This document shows positions 1-21,863 of a stretch of 64,000 nt of DNA, piece after piece (the stretch's first letter is position 1; the number at the start of each line of letters is the position of its first letter). The position numbers and the translations under genes were made by a program. Source of the DNA: Aporrectodea caliginosa (lineage: Eukaryota > Annelida > Clitellata > Crassiclitellata > Lumbricidae); NCBI GenBank assembly GCA_020284085.1, contig JACEVL010000954.1, positions 159,501 through 223,500 on the forward strand. The letters run 5' to 3'. Under the pieces are notes generated by a model that was not told the DNA's origin, ran no database searches, and worked only from the letters and a program-made list of their open reading frames with translations.

Positions 1-164
1 TTAGTTTCTGAAGCCTACTAGTCAGAAATAGTCAGGACTTGGTTAATGCAAACTGTCCATAAGATAATAACAGACTAATGCAGTCAACAATACAAATAGT
101 TTTGTAAGCTAAAAACTGTTATTTTTAATTTGAATTTGTGTAAACTTTTGCGGGGAATGTGATG

Positions 165-330
165 TCGTCCTGCGGGGATGGGGTGGGGATGGGGAGCAAA
201 CCTGCGGGGATGGGGTGGGGATGGGGAGCAAACCTGCGGGGATGGGGCGGGGATGGGGACAAACCCTGCGGGGATGGGGTGGGGATGGGGACGACTAACT
301 TGGTGCGGGGTGGGGATGGGGACGAGATTG
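165..330. repeat. G-rich minisatellite, unit about 32 bp
   Basis: Tandem copies of a unit built from GGGGATGGGGTGGGGATG followed by GAGCAAACCTGC. The plus strand carries closely spaced runs of four G, a pattern that can form G-quadruplexes. ORFs on both strands here are products of the repeat. Confidence 0.9.
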
Positions 331-349
331 TCTCCCCATGTCACTCTCT

Positions 350-897
350 AGTCGTGAGTGAAAAGTAGTAGAGGAGAGTGCAAGCGGAAGCAATGTATAT
401 TTTAATGGATTTTGACTACTGGGATAAAGTCTGCAGTGACTATAGGAGGTCTGGGAGCATCGTGCGCCCCCCGGCAGAGTCTGGAGCAGAGCCCTAGACG
501 TCAACGTATTTTAGAGCATTTGCTGCCAAATGGAGCCCGCTTTAACCACTTTATTTGTTTACTAAATTGACTTTTTATCATACATATCCCTATTTAAGTC
601 ATTCATGTAAGTTTGAAAATATGACGTAACTAGACGGTGCTACCCGGCTACGCACAGGAACTAAGACGGCGCATGCGTCGTATCCCTCAGCTGTTACATG
701 ACAGTTGATCTTTAAATTCAGTCAATGACATGTCTCCAAAACGGCTGTGTAACCATGTAGTTCATCAAGTTTTCACCAACTTATTCTAATTAACACTAAA
801 CTATGCTGATCACTCTGCACTTGTCTATTGATTATAATACTAGTTACATCAAATGCTATTATTAATTAGCATCCATACATTATTCTATCACACCTAC

Positions 898-987
<90 letters not shown>

Positions 988-1210
988 GATGGGAATGTTT
1001 GTGTTATGTCCAAGGACATCGTTACTGAGACTATGCTAAGTAGCTGGAAAAAAGACGTGAACAACATAGGCTGTGAATAAAGTAGCAGCACGACGCCAGG
1101 ATATTTGCATCTATTAACACTTGAACTTTCGAGCAATATTTCGAAGATCTGGAAGAATAAGATTTAAGGAAAGAAAATTTAGAAGAACAAATTTAGAGGA
1201 AGATTTAAAA
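350..1210 (+). repeat. Dispersed repeat block shared in pieces with 11.4-12.6 kb
   Basis: Two stretches recur downstream in the same order. The segment around 353-395 (GTGAGTG, then AAAGTAGTAGAGGA) matches 11411-11450. The segment around 1022-1210 (GACGCCAGGATATTTGCATC, then TTGAACTTT and a GAAGAATAAGATTTA tract) matches about 12380-12550. Sequence between the matches differs, and the downstream copy has been split by a LINE insertion. It may be an old duplication or an unclassified dispersed element. Confidence 0.55.
893..984. repeat. Compound (CA)n(TA)n microsatellite
   Basis: About 30 bp of CA/AC dinucleotides run directly into about 50 bp of TA dinucleotides. Confidence 0.95.
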
Positions 1211-1450
1211 GAAGATTTGGAAGAAGAAGAGAAAGAAGAGGAAGACGAAGAAAAAGACGAAGAAGAAGAAGAGGAGGAGGAGGAGGAGGAGGAGGAGGAG
1301 GAAGAGGGAGAGGAAGAGGAAGAGCAGGAGGAGGAGGAGGAAGAAGAGGAGGAGGAGGAGGAAGAAGAAGAAGATAAAGAAGAAGAAGAAGAAAAAGAAG
1401 AACAAGAACAAGAAAAACATGAAAAACAAGAACAAGAAAAAAATAAGAAA
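1190..1450. repeat. Purine-rich GAA/GAG tract
   Basis: Almost pure purine on the plus strand (AGAAGA, GAGGAGGAG). It opens long Glu-rich and Ser-, Pro- or Phe-rich frames on both strands, none with other coding support. A shorter relative follows the matching dispersed repeat at 12530-12600. Confidence 0.9.
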
Positions 1451-1799
1451 TGATAAGTACCGCATTCGTAGGTCCCCAAAGCCTACTCCTCGTTTCTTCT
1501 CTACGACGATTTCCTATGAAACCTATCCACCAAAACCTCTTCAAAGCAGATATTCGATGTCAACTCAAGAAGACTGGTTATCGCAGAATCTAATCAAAGA
1601 TTTCCTGATCGAAAGCTGCATTATGTTACAAGTACTTTACAGAAGTTTTTGATTACCGCTTATTTCTCACGACCGTGTTTGAACGGAACCAGCCTGATCT
1701 CAAACGAGGTACACCCAACACTGAGTAGCCTATTTAAACCTTCTGATCAACCTAAACGTGTTATTTGGGTTGCTTAATGACATAGAATCTACCAAACTA

Positions 1800-1910
1800 A
1801 TTTCTGCTTGAAGACCTCGACCCAGAGGTCGGCAAACTGTGATATTTAGATACGAATATTTGTGATTCACATCTTTCGATTATTTGATCGTTGGGTCTTT
1901 GCCAGACCCT
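1800..1910 (+). pseudogene. Degraded third copy of exon 3 of the two-gene family
   Basis: Bases 1805-1910 closely follow the end of exon 3 of the plus-strand gene and the first part of its next intron (about 20055-20160). The codons for LLEDLDPEV, the following GT and an intron stretch with GATATTNAGATACGAATATTT are shared. A stop codon sits just before the conserved part and the rest of the exon is not recognisable. This is a remnant of another family member, not a working gene. Confidence 0.75.
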
Positions 1911-3199
1911 TTGCTTGGTATATCAAAGGGTACATCATTCTGTTTGATCGTGTTCTTGAGTAATCAGGTCGGGATCATCTGTTAATGCGCCCTTGTAACG
2001 GCATGTGTCTTTGTAGTGCGCTGTAGAAACGTAGTGGATCCGTTAACGCCACAGCACAACATTCACGCCCCTCACCATATTGAGTAATGCATGTCACGTC
2101 AACTTGCTCACTTCCCTTGGGATTTTAAAATGGCGGACATCTTGAATGTCAGTTAGGGTCAGGCTAGGCATCCGGAGGGTCGTTTGGAGTCAGGGTTAGG
2201 GTTTGTGTCGTCGTTAGAAAATATGGTGAACAATCTTCCACCGCATTCCGGAGTGTTTATCGGTCGGCTGCTTTCACGTGCACAAAATCATGTGACATCC
2301 ATTTACCAATTGTGTGGCGGACTTTATGTGTTTATGCATGTACGGTATGTACGTAGGGCCACAGTATGTATGAGTTTAAGTATGTATGTATATGTTTACG
2401 TATGCATGTATGTATATAGGCCTATATGTATATTCCTTATCTAAATAGACCTCTCTGTATGTAGGTGTGCGTATACAGTGGAATATATTATATCCGAGAG
2501 TATATTTTAAAGTATGTATCGAAAACTGAACAGTTTTATCGACAAGAGTTTTGACGAATATAGTTCTTCATCGAAAAACAAACGATGTTCAAAGCAAAGA
2601 AAGACGAGGCTTTTTACCCCTACCGCCTTCAACGTTGTTTTGACTATGTGCCTGTGAATAAGCTGGTTCCCGCAACTTCACATTTTTTGGCGCTGTAGAA
2701 ATTATGATTACGATTACGAATTCGGGGCATGCTGCGTGCCATACCACTGGACCAAGCGACGCCCAGCATCCAACAGTGTGCACGTAGGCCTACGTATGTA
2801 CGCATGCATCTGCATGCACGGATGTATGTGTACAAGTAGCCTACATATTTAAATACATACAGAATTCGTTGCTTCTACCTTTACGTTTCAATTTCACTCT
2901 GAAATAATACACTTTTGGATTATTACTTTTTATCCAATCAGCAGTCGATTGAGTCTTTTGTCAGTCATTTGTGCCATTATACATTTGTGCATGGTAGCAG
3001 ACCGATCTAATCTCTACTTAGTAGTTAAGTATTTTTGTTTTAAATTGTAGATTGACTCAATAGTGTTGAGCTACTGTTTCAGTTTTGCTTTTCTTTCCTT
3101 TTTTGTTTCCTGTTTTGGGTTCATTTAGTTTCTTTTCTGATTTTTGCTTTAACTTTCACTATTCCCTTGGTCACTGCAAGCATGTTTGCAATGATAATC

Positions 3200-3383
3200 T
3201 TTCTTTAAAGGCCACCATTAATTATGTAATGTAATCTGTAATTTGGTGTCCCTAGTTAGCCGGATTCTTTATCCCTTTAAGGCCTCCTTTTTGTAGCCGT
3301 GTCGAAATTGTATGCAAACCTGATGATTTTGTTTAAATTGGTTGCAAATAAACATAATGATTGATTGATTGATTGATTGATAC
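3200..3383 (+). mobile_element. 3' tail of a non-LTR retrotransposon ending in (TTGA)n
   Basis: A T-rich 3'-UTR-like stretch ends in GCAAATAAACATAA followed by four TGAT/TTGA repeats. A short tetranucleotide tail after an AATAAA-like signal is typical of CR1/L2-type LINEs. The same kind of tail ends the LINE at 51457-51470. No coding part is recognisable upstream. Confidence 0.5.
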
Positions 3384-3588
3384 GGACGAACTATCAGATT
3401 CCAGTTTAATTATATTGCAGAATGTTTGCGTAGAAGCGGCTAGTATAGAATAAACCGTTAATTAACAGATTTAGTTTTCCAGTCCAATAAGAGATACGAA
3501 CTCGTGAAGGTCACTCTCTGAAGATGACGTAGTATCTTGCATCGGAACAATCGTATATCAAAAGGAGATGACGACTAGGCAATTGTAC

Positions 3589-9189
<5,601 letters not shown>

Positions 9190-9644
9190 TTGGTGTTTCT
9201 TTCTAACTCTTAGTCCCGCGTCTTTTTGCTTTGAACAAACGTAATATAAGTCAAATAAGTCATAATTACAAATCTGCATATTAGGAGGAGTAAAAGCGAA
9301 AACAATATTATGAGATCATCTGGAAAGATAAAGGTTGCTTAATCAGAATAGTAACTAACTAATAAAAATCATTGGATTTGGTCTACTGATCTTGATATGG
9401 CCCAAAGACAAAAGGTTAATTCTTAAATGTTTAATTTTGTAGGCATATGCAAAAGGCAGTATTATGTTGATGTTGTTTAACAGAAAAGATAAGATACGAC
9501 ATATAGAAATATTATAAGTAATAAAGGATGGGTCTACCTCGTCTTCGAAATCTTCACATACATAGTCTTATTCCTCAAATTTAAGAAGCTATAATGATAA
9601 AAGTGAAAGATAGGTTGCCAAGGTTAACTCTGACGTCATAGTCA
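9190..9644. other. AT-rich upstream region of gene 1, nothing else recognised
   Basis: It lies directly 5' of the minus-strand start codon and should hold the 5' UTR and promoter of gene 1. No clear TATA box was chosen. The frame stays open upstream of the ATG for about 40 codons, so an earlier start or an upstream exon is possible. Confidence 0.4.
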
Positions 9645-10950
9645 GAGTAATAGCAAAGATGTTAGAGTCTACGACTCTAAAATCTTTGGTAATAGCAAGC
9701 TCACTCCTAACTGCCTAAGAACTGTCCTCGAAGGGGAAATGGAGGGGAGACGGACAAGGAGAAGACCAATACAGACGTCGTTGGATTGGATGATGACAGA
9801 TGGACAGGGCCGCTTTATCCAGTAGGCACAGTAGGCAACGTGCCTACTACTGCCTAGGGCCTACGAACCTTTCAGGGGCCTACGAAAGTCTGAAAATTAG
9901 ATATTGGAAAAATAAGTTTAATGATTGAATTTAACGCGAAAATGAAATAAAATTTCAAAATCTAATTTGATCATTTTCGTAATTTTACTGAAACAGTTTA
10001 ATTTTGAGATAGTAATTTAAAGCTAAGTTAAGCTGTACAACAGCCTAGATTAAGTGAACTTTTCAGCTCTTTGCATTAGTAATATCACTTATAGGCCTAA
10101 CGTCTTTAAATATCATTTCCCGTCAGTGATGTGTAATTAAGATTCTGTAACTAATTAACTAGAATTAGCATTAGTTCGAATTATATAATAAAAATTAGAA
10201 TATGCATGTTTATGTCAACTGGTCTCATCCAAATTCTTCTAAAGTAGGCTATTGTCTTAAGTCTATTTCTTTACTCATTTGTAACAAATTTTGCAAAACC
10301 TAATTCTCGCTCCATTAATGCTGATGCTAATCTCATTTTATTTTCTTACTAGAAGCTAAGAATGTTTTTGCAAAAACAGGCATTTTCCAAATAATTTTAC
10401 TTTACTGATGGATTCGTTTATTACTAGGTCTATGCCCTACTTAAATATCTCATAAACACACGTCATAACTAAAGGCAAATATTTCTGTAAAGAGATCATA
10501 AAAAACTAAACACTCGAAATATTGGTTGACGTTTAATAGGTTACATCAAAGCATTCAGCAATAAGTAAGTAAAGAAATATGTAGGCAAGGTAATTATGAA
10601 GCTAATTATGAATTTTAATTAGAATTAGAATTAACAAAATTTTGACTACTAATGGATGAGAATTAGAATTAGCTACCAAGCTAATTAATTCTTTTTAATA
10701 TCTAATTCATTAGTTTCTAATTCATTAGTTACCAATCACTGTTTCCCTCATTAACTCGTTTTCAATTTAAGAGCTTGCAGTTGGGGCCTACGAATGCAAG
10801 AGTGCCTAGAACCTACGACGACCTTAAAACGGCCCTGCAGATGGATATAGAAAACTCAAAGAAGAGACTCGACATCGAGAGGAGTGGCGACGTCGGACAT
10901 TTGAACCTGCTTAGGAGGCAGAGAACCAGAAGAAGAAGACATCATTTTAT
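9645..10950 (+). pseudogene. 3' end of a LINE reverse transcriptase, split by a hAT-like insertion
   Basis: The left piece (9690-9804) encodes a stretch with EGRRTRRRP and LDWMM. The right piece (10838-10930) continues with YRKLKEETRHREEW and a closing FEPA before a stop. Together they parallel the C-terminal end of the LINE at 11483-12185 ([19 protein letters not shown]). The 8 bases CAGATGGA are duplicated at the break, so the interruption is a transposon insertion. Only the C-terminal tail of the protein is present. Confidence 0.8.
9805..10837. mobile_element. hAT-like non-autonomous DNA transposon, 1033 bp
   Basis: The left end is CAGGGCCGCTTTA and the inverted right end is CAGGGCCGTTTTA. 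Both sides are flanked by the same 8 bp, CAGATGGA (9797-9804 and 10838-10845). Ends beginning CAG and an 8-bp duplication are hAT hallmarks. The interior is AT-rich, with GCCTAGGGCCTACGA-like sequence near both ends and no transposase frame. It landed in an older LINE fragment. Confidence 0.9.
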
Positions 10951-11469
10951 TCTGTCTGTCTACCTATCTATACCACCGTACTGCTATTCGACCATCCATT
11001 TTGATTACAATGCAATTCCTTCGTGCACTTTCTCTAACACTTTTATATCCCGCATTATTATTTATTTTCTATATTATGATTGCAATGTGCCGAATGTGTG
11101 CATTTAAGATGTTTTGAACGACTTAAGTTTCTTGTCATCGCGTGTAATGCAGTGCCATGTAATATAATGTAAATCTTTCGAAGCGCCGCATCAGGGAGAT
11201 CCGCATATATACCTGCGCTATATAAATCAATTGCGCAATAGCCAGCTACATGTAGGCCTACCGTCTGCGGTCCGGTGCCATGTTGGAATCCAGGGTGGTC
11301 ATGCCGAGGAGACAGGATGGTGCTACAGTGGCAATCGGTGATGATGGTGGTCATGTGGCAGCGCAAGAGTAGAATTAGTATAGAACAGCTTGAAGAGTTG
11401 GGTTTTCATTCGTGAGTGGAAAGTAGTAGAGGACAGTACAAGCGCAAGAGAGGTTAAATTAACAGGTGA

Positions 11470-12198
11470 GATAGGATGATGATAAGATCTCAAAGGAGTA
11501 TGATATGAAAATAAATATTAAAAAGACAAAGATCATGAGGATAAGCAAAGGAAAGGAAAGAACAGTAAAGATCACTATAGATGGTAAGGAACTGGAACAA
11601 GTAGGAAAATTCTGTTACCTAGGAAGTATGATCACAACTGATGCAAAGTGTCATGTAGAAATAAAGAGAAGAATAGCCATGGGAAAAGATGCCTTCTATA
11701 AAAGAAAGGAATTAATGAGAGGAAAGCTAAATAAGAATCTGAAGAAAAGAATTATCAAGTCTATGATATGGAGTGTGGTGTTATACGGATCAGAGACATG
11801 GACTCTAAGGAAGGAAGACATCAGAAGATTGGAGGCCTTAGAGATGTGGATATGGCGAAGAATGGAGAGAGTCAGCTGGATGGATCGGAGGACAAATGAA
11901 GACATACTACAAATGGTGGACGAAAAAAAGATCCATGATAGGGATAATAAGAAGCCGACAAAGAAAATGGATGGGCCACATCATGAGGGGAGACTCCCTT
12001 CTAAGAATTATAATTGAGGGAAGAATGGAGGGAAGAAGACACGAGGAAGACCGAGAATGATGTTGTTGGACTGGATGATGGAGGAAGATTACGGCAAACT
12101 GAAGGAAAGAGCCAGAAAACGTGATGAATGGCGAAATTGGACGTACGAACCTGCCTAGGAAGGCAGAGAACCAAAAGGAGAAGAAGATAGGATGATGA
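11470..12198 (+). mobile_element. 5'-truncated LINE with 13-bp target-site duplication
   Basis: The body is 11483-12185, flanked by GATAGGATGATGA at 11470-11482 and again at 12186-12198. It encodes the C-terminal part of a non-LTR reverse transcriptase: CYLGSMIT, then SVVLYGSETWTLRK, then ALEMWIWRRM, motifs typical of the RT thumb and connection in RTE/CR1-like families. The frame is open from 11505 to about 11940, then shifts, and continues with WMGHIMRGDS and a closing YEPA. There is no poly-A tail. The long exact duplication implies target-primed reverse transcription and a fairly recent insertion. Dead because truncated and frameshifted. Confidence 0.88.
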
Positions 12199-12379
12199 CC
12201 TCCATGTTTATCTACACAAAACTTCACAACGGTTCATGACGTCAAAAGTTCATTTAGTTATCAATTACTTGCTCAGTAAGTTGAAAGATCCCGTCTGAGC
12301 TTCACAATCATTTGTGAGGATTAGTTTCCGTGAGACCTCAAATATTTATGGCATGCAAGCACAGAGAAGAGCTAGTCGC

Positions 12380-12600
12380 TGAGACTATAATGCAGGGTAG
12401 CTGAGAAAACATATGAACGATAATTTTTAGCCTTTGATTAAAGTAACAACAGGACGCCAATATATTTGCATCCATCTACACTTGAACTTTAGAAGATTTA
12501 GAAGAATAAGATTTAGAGGAAGAAAATTTATAAGAAAAAAATATAGAAGATTTAGATGAAGAAGCGGAAGAAGAAGAGGAAAAGGAAGGGGAGGGGAGGG
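12380..12600 (+). repeat. Second copy of the 1.0-1.2 kb dispersed block
   Basis: GACGCCAATATATTTGCATC, then ACACTTGAACTTTAGAAG and AGAATAAGATTTAGAGGA, parallels 1092-1200. It ends in a shorter purine-rich tract. See the block at 350-1210. Confidence 0.6.
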
Positions 12601-12943
12601 AAGATTACAAAATCAACAGTTTAGATATTGATTAGACAAAAATAATAGTCAAATAGATAAGAGGGTTAGGAATGTATTAATGACTGAGACCTATTGCTAA
12701 AGAAAATGAACGAACCCTGTTTACAACGTACTTTAGGCCCTTTACAAAAGCTGCGAATGTTGATATGTTTAAACTGCCTCAGCCAGAACTCGAAACGATT
12801 TTACGGTGACACACTTACAAGGTAATTGTAACTATTGGTAATTGTTACTATAGTCATAGATTTATGTGGCTCCTCTTCAAAGAGACTCATCAGGGGGCAC
12901 ATATGCGGACTTATACATATTAACATACATGCAGGCCTACATT

Positions 12944-13043
12944 GTATTGCAAGCTGTCTGTTCTGTTAGTAGTTAAGATTTAAATTGCATAACATGTAAT
13001 TGTACAGCGCAGTGCGTTTGTCAGGCGCTTATTAAAGAAAAGA

Positions 13044-13140
<97 letters not shown>
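12944..13140 (+). mobile_element. 3' half of a SINE with (ATT)n tail
   Basis: From GTATTGCAAGCTGTCTG onward this matches the complete SINE at 43867-44143 almost base for base (TAGTAGTTAAGATTTAAATT, GCGTTTGTCAGGCGCTT, AAAGAAAAGATA). It ends in about 100 bp of ATT triplets. The tRNA-like head is missing. Confidence 0.88.
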
Positions 13141-13779
13141 ATGCGATGCAATGTCTTTACAGCAATTAGGCCTGAATATATCATCGTATGTACTGTGCTT
13201 GTATGGTGCTCGTCAGTTGTCAGTGCAAGTGCAACGAGTGCACCTAGAGTTAGATGACAGATGGAATTTCCATTTTTACATTCATCTTTTCCTGAACTCG
13301 TTTCCTCCGTATGTTGTTTTCTTGCTTTCTCGGACTCCCTTCTTGGGGTGCGGCCGGACTCGCCTGGGAATTTGGCTTACACAACGAATTGATTAGTAGT
13401 GACCATCGACTGAATGCCTTGAGACGAGGACCTAGGACTGGAAAGTCCTTATGTAACGTCGTTGTAACAGTTTTGGGCGATATTCGGAGTTAGGAAAATT
13501 TCACATCTTGTTTTCATAACAAACCCAGACAATTAATTATATTTTATGAAGGCAAATTGACAAAATATTAGGCTATGTTTGCAAAATAAAAAAATTGCCG
13601 GAGGAGATTTAAAGCATCTTATTTAATATTAGAAACAATATTTGAAGTGGGGCGACATCTATGCTTAAGAGTGAAAAGTACGTACACATTATTTCACGAG
13701 TGTTATATATATAATTATATATATAGATTTGGCCTTGAGAGTCATCATAGTCACGCTACATCAGTTCTTTCGAGTAGGC

Positions 13780-13781
<2 letters not shown>

Positions 13782-13852
<71 letters not shown>
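13782..13852. repeat. (TA)n microsatellite
   Basis: About 35 TA dinucleotides. Confidence 0.95.
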
Positions 13853-13855
<3 letters not shown>

Positions 13856-14128
13856 AAATATATTCAATACATGTATCTGAATGTAAGATACTTTATAAGT
13901 ATTTATTTATGAACGTTATATGTCGAATTTTGTGTGAAGTCAACCCTAAAACATGGCACTGAGCTAGATTCAATCATGTTCAGAGTTCACTAATTTTTTT
14001 CAGATGTTCAGAGGTTGGAGGTCAAAAGATCTGCGAGGGCAGAAATTTATTTGCTCCACCTGCGCCCGATGGGTATACCTCTAGGCTAACTCACAAGATT
14101 GCGCTTCTTCCTCTTCCTCCTTCTACTC

Positions 14129-15718
14129 CAGGGGCGCCGGTAGACGTACGCACTTACGCACGTGCGTACAGCGCTGAAAGGCTAAGAAACGAAAAATTGC
14201 AAATGAAAACAGTGAAATATTATTATTAAGTTAAAAATTATAATAACTTAGGTACTAGGTTTAATAGTAGGTAAACTAACAGTCTAACACCATCTAGCAG
14301 TGGCGTAACCAGAGCCTACCCAAAATTACGCAGATTCCAACCTCTCTGAGGGGAGGGGTCTGGGAAGAAGCTGTAATTAAGGAACTTTTTATTTGGGTGT
14401 GTATAATGGTGCATTTTGGATGCCATCTTTTTGGTTAAAAGTAATAACAATTTACATCAGTTCTTTGGGAAATTAAATAATTTCATAATTTTAATTATAT
14501 CTTGCGAGGTGAAAAACTTCCTCATGCGTGCCTCGGTGCCTGACCACCCCTTGCAATCCTATTACTATTTACCAAGACCAAAAAACAGACAAAGATAATT
14601 AGGCTAATTATACGAGACGAAGATATAACCGATTTGCCTCTAGTCTACCGGTCGGAATGTTGGCCAGTGCGAAAGCAAGACAAGAAAAGAATAATTATTA
14701 TTACAGCAGAAATTAGTTTACTGCGGAAGATTGCAGGGATTTCAAGACTTCAGAAAATAAGAAACGCTGGCATTAGACAGCATTATGGATCGAAACAACT
14801 CTGCTAGACAAAGTCGTTCAAAGAAGACTCCGATGGTTAATTCCCTTTCTTCCATTTCGCTCTCTTCCTCCATTTCCTCCATTTCGCTCTCTTCCTCTCT
14901 ACCCTCCATTTCGCTCTCTTCCTCCCTTTTCCTCCATTTCGCACTCTTCCTCCCTTTCCTCCATTTCGCTCTCTTCCTCCCTTTTCGCTCTCTTACTTCT
15001 TACCCTCCATTTCGCTCTCTTCCTCCCTTTCCTCCCTTTCGCTCTCTTCCTCCCTTTCCCCATTTCTCTCTCTTCCTTCCTTTCGCTCTCTTCCTCCCTT
15101 TCCTCCATTTCGCTCTCTTCCTCCCTTTCCTCCATTTAGCTCTCTTCCTCCCTTTCGCTCTCTTCCTCCCTTTCCTCCATTTCGCTCTCTTCTTTCCTTT
15201 CCTCGATTTAGCTCTCTTCCTCCCTTTCCTCCATTTCGCTCTCTTCCTCCCTACCCTCCACTTGCTCTCTTCCTCCGTTCCGCTCTGTTCCTCCCTTCCA
15301 CCCATTCGCACCTCTTCCTCCAATTGCTCTCTTCCTCCCTTTCCTCCATTTTGCTCTCTTCCTCCCTACCCTCCACGATAAGTTTATACCTTAAGGCTTA
15401 GGCCGATGGCTTTCTTGGAAATTGAACTTATGTTCTAGCTTTTATATTAATTTCGATAACTGTCTGGTTTGCTACTATAGAATTGTCTGCAGTCAAAATA
15501 AAAAACGAATCAAACTACATCTTAGCCACCACCAGTGAATTTATAGAGCAATTTTGTTCAGATGACTGCTAAAACTGCTACCATTACAGTGTGGAAATTC
15601 AAAAAAGTGCGGACGCTCGTTCTTCGTATCCCCCCCCACATATTTTCGTGGGCCCGGCCTATACGCATGGTCGCATGCTGATTGTGCGTACACAATTAAA
15701 ATCCTAGCGGCGGCGCTG
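14129..15718 (+). mobile_element. hAT-like element with internal minisatellite, copy 1 (1590 bp)
   Basis: It starts CAGGGGCGCCGGTAG and ends so that its complement reads CAGCGCCGCCGCTAG. Both sides carry the 8-bp duplication TTCTACTC (14121-14128 and 15719-15726). The interior holds a fragment like a LINE reverse-transcriptase C-terminus (about 14640-14830: YRSECWPVRKQD, LLRKIAGISRLQKIR), then a CCTCCATTTCGCTCTCTT minisatellite, then about 340 bp of unique sequence. The same element lies inverted at 30160-36910. No transposase is encoded, so it needs one in trans. Confidence 0.92.
14838..15376. repeat. Pyrimidine-rich minisatellite inside hAT-like copy 1
   Basis: Irregular copies of TTTCCTCCATTTCGCTCTC and TTCCTCCC, the reverse complement of the array at 30503-35946. 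About 540 bp, with more sequence variation than the larger array. Its Leu/Phe/Ser-rich frames are not genes. Confidence 0.9.
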
Positions 15719-15726
15719 TTCTACTC

Positions 15727-17296
15727 CTCTACTTTTTCATCCTCCTCCTTTCCCTCCTCTTCCTCATCTTTCTCCTCCTCCTCCTCTTCTTCTTTCATGC
15801 CATACTTATATTCCCTTTCTTCTTTCTGGATTCATTGACTTATAATTTCACCGACATAGAATGTTCTTGAAACTGCTATTATGTGCATCGACGTATAATT
15901 TATATAGGCCTATATCGATATACGTCTATGGTTATGTGTTTATGACGTCAGAGTTCATCCTCTGTGGCCATTTCTACCAACTCACGTGAAGGAAACAATT
16001 ACTACACCATATCATCTAAACCTAACAACCGATATATTTTAAGATATTAACTCCACAACCTTAGACATTCAGAGTTAACTTAGTTGCCAGCGTGGAACCG
16101 ACCCTACTCTGAGACGTCAAGCCAAAGAGGTAAGCCTATCTCATGCATTTTATTCCAACCCGGTTTCAAGGTTGTGGGCCTACTGCAACAGTATTTCTCT
16201 ATGAATTCGCTCTACCTGAATACAAACTTTCCAAACGATAGTAAGATGAATGACACCTGCATAGACCTAGCCACGTATCCTAGATCTACGTACGTTGTTG
16301 GACTCCAAAAGTGCAACGCAGCTCAGTGTAGGTTTCTACCATGAATCTGTTTGGAACTTAAATAGGTTATATAAATAATTACACACTATGATACTGTTTA
16401 GAATATATATACACAAGAATACCTACATAATATATTATGGTATGGCTTAAACCGTAGCCAATCGGTAATTAAAGCCGGTTCGTTTATGTACGTACATGTA
16501 TTTATTTGTGCGCATTTATTTGTATGTGTAGGAACAGCAACACTTGATAACTTCTCATCAGCGTTGCTGCAGACAGGTGTACTACGATCATCCAAACGGT
16601 TACTATCGTATTCCTAATCGATTGCCCTGAATGATATCTAGACGCTGCGTCTTCCACCATCTACAAGAGACTGCCAGTCGGTGAGCTTTGCCGTGTTCTG
16701 CGTATTTAATTCAGCGGTTGTCATTCATCGTCCCAAATGCAACACGGTGTATATATTGTGTATAGGCCTATATATATTCTGAACTTATTGTTATCTGTCA
16801 ACACAGCTGATAATTGACAATATATTCTACTCCGTTTGCTCTGTGCGTTTGTGCGAAGACCCGTAGATACTTATTTCCAGTTACATGATCATCATTTTCT
16901 TACGAATGACTTGTTCTTCTCAATTATATTCAGCATCATAAAGGCTTGAAAAGTAGGCTATAAAGCGGTTGGTTACATTCCGACAGACATTTAAACTGAT
17001 GTTAATATTTAATAAACTGTCTTTAGACCCAGAAGAATACTATGAAAAGGAATCCAGTTGAATTCATTCATAATCTATCATTGGGTTTGAACGATGTGTA
17101 CAAGCCGTCACTTGGCTTTGTTCTATTTACACATCAAAGCGTTGTTCATGAGAAACGTTTCCATCGTTTCCAGATTCACATAACTTCCCATGCAGATCGA
17201 ACTAGTTCCAGGTGTGCTGTGAGGCGACCTCACTTACCTGGTTAACCTAAATTGCTTTCTTCTATTCATAGTTCGTGCGACGAATCCTAGCTACCA
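15727..17296. other. Upstream region of gene 2, no other feature recognised
   Basis: It opens with a pyrimidine tract (15721-15800) and is otherwise ordinary AT-rich sequence up to the start of the plus-strand paralogue. It should contain that gene's promoter and 5' UTR. Short open frames at 16084 and 17042 have no splice or homology support. Confidence 0.4.

Positions 17297-21863
<4,567 letters not shown>

Noticed and set aside
1114..1544. 121-codon Ser- or Pro/Leu-rich frames on the minus strand and a Glu-rich frame on the plus strand
   Set aside because: All lie on the GAA/GAG purine tract and have no other coding support.
14785..15381. 198-codon frame beginning MDRNNSARQSRSKK
   Set aside because: The start lies in the captured LINE-like piece and the rest is minisatellite; the second copy shares only the first 18 residues.
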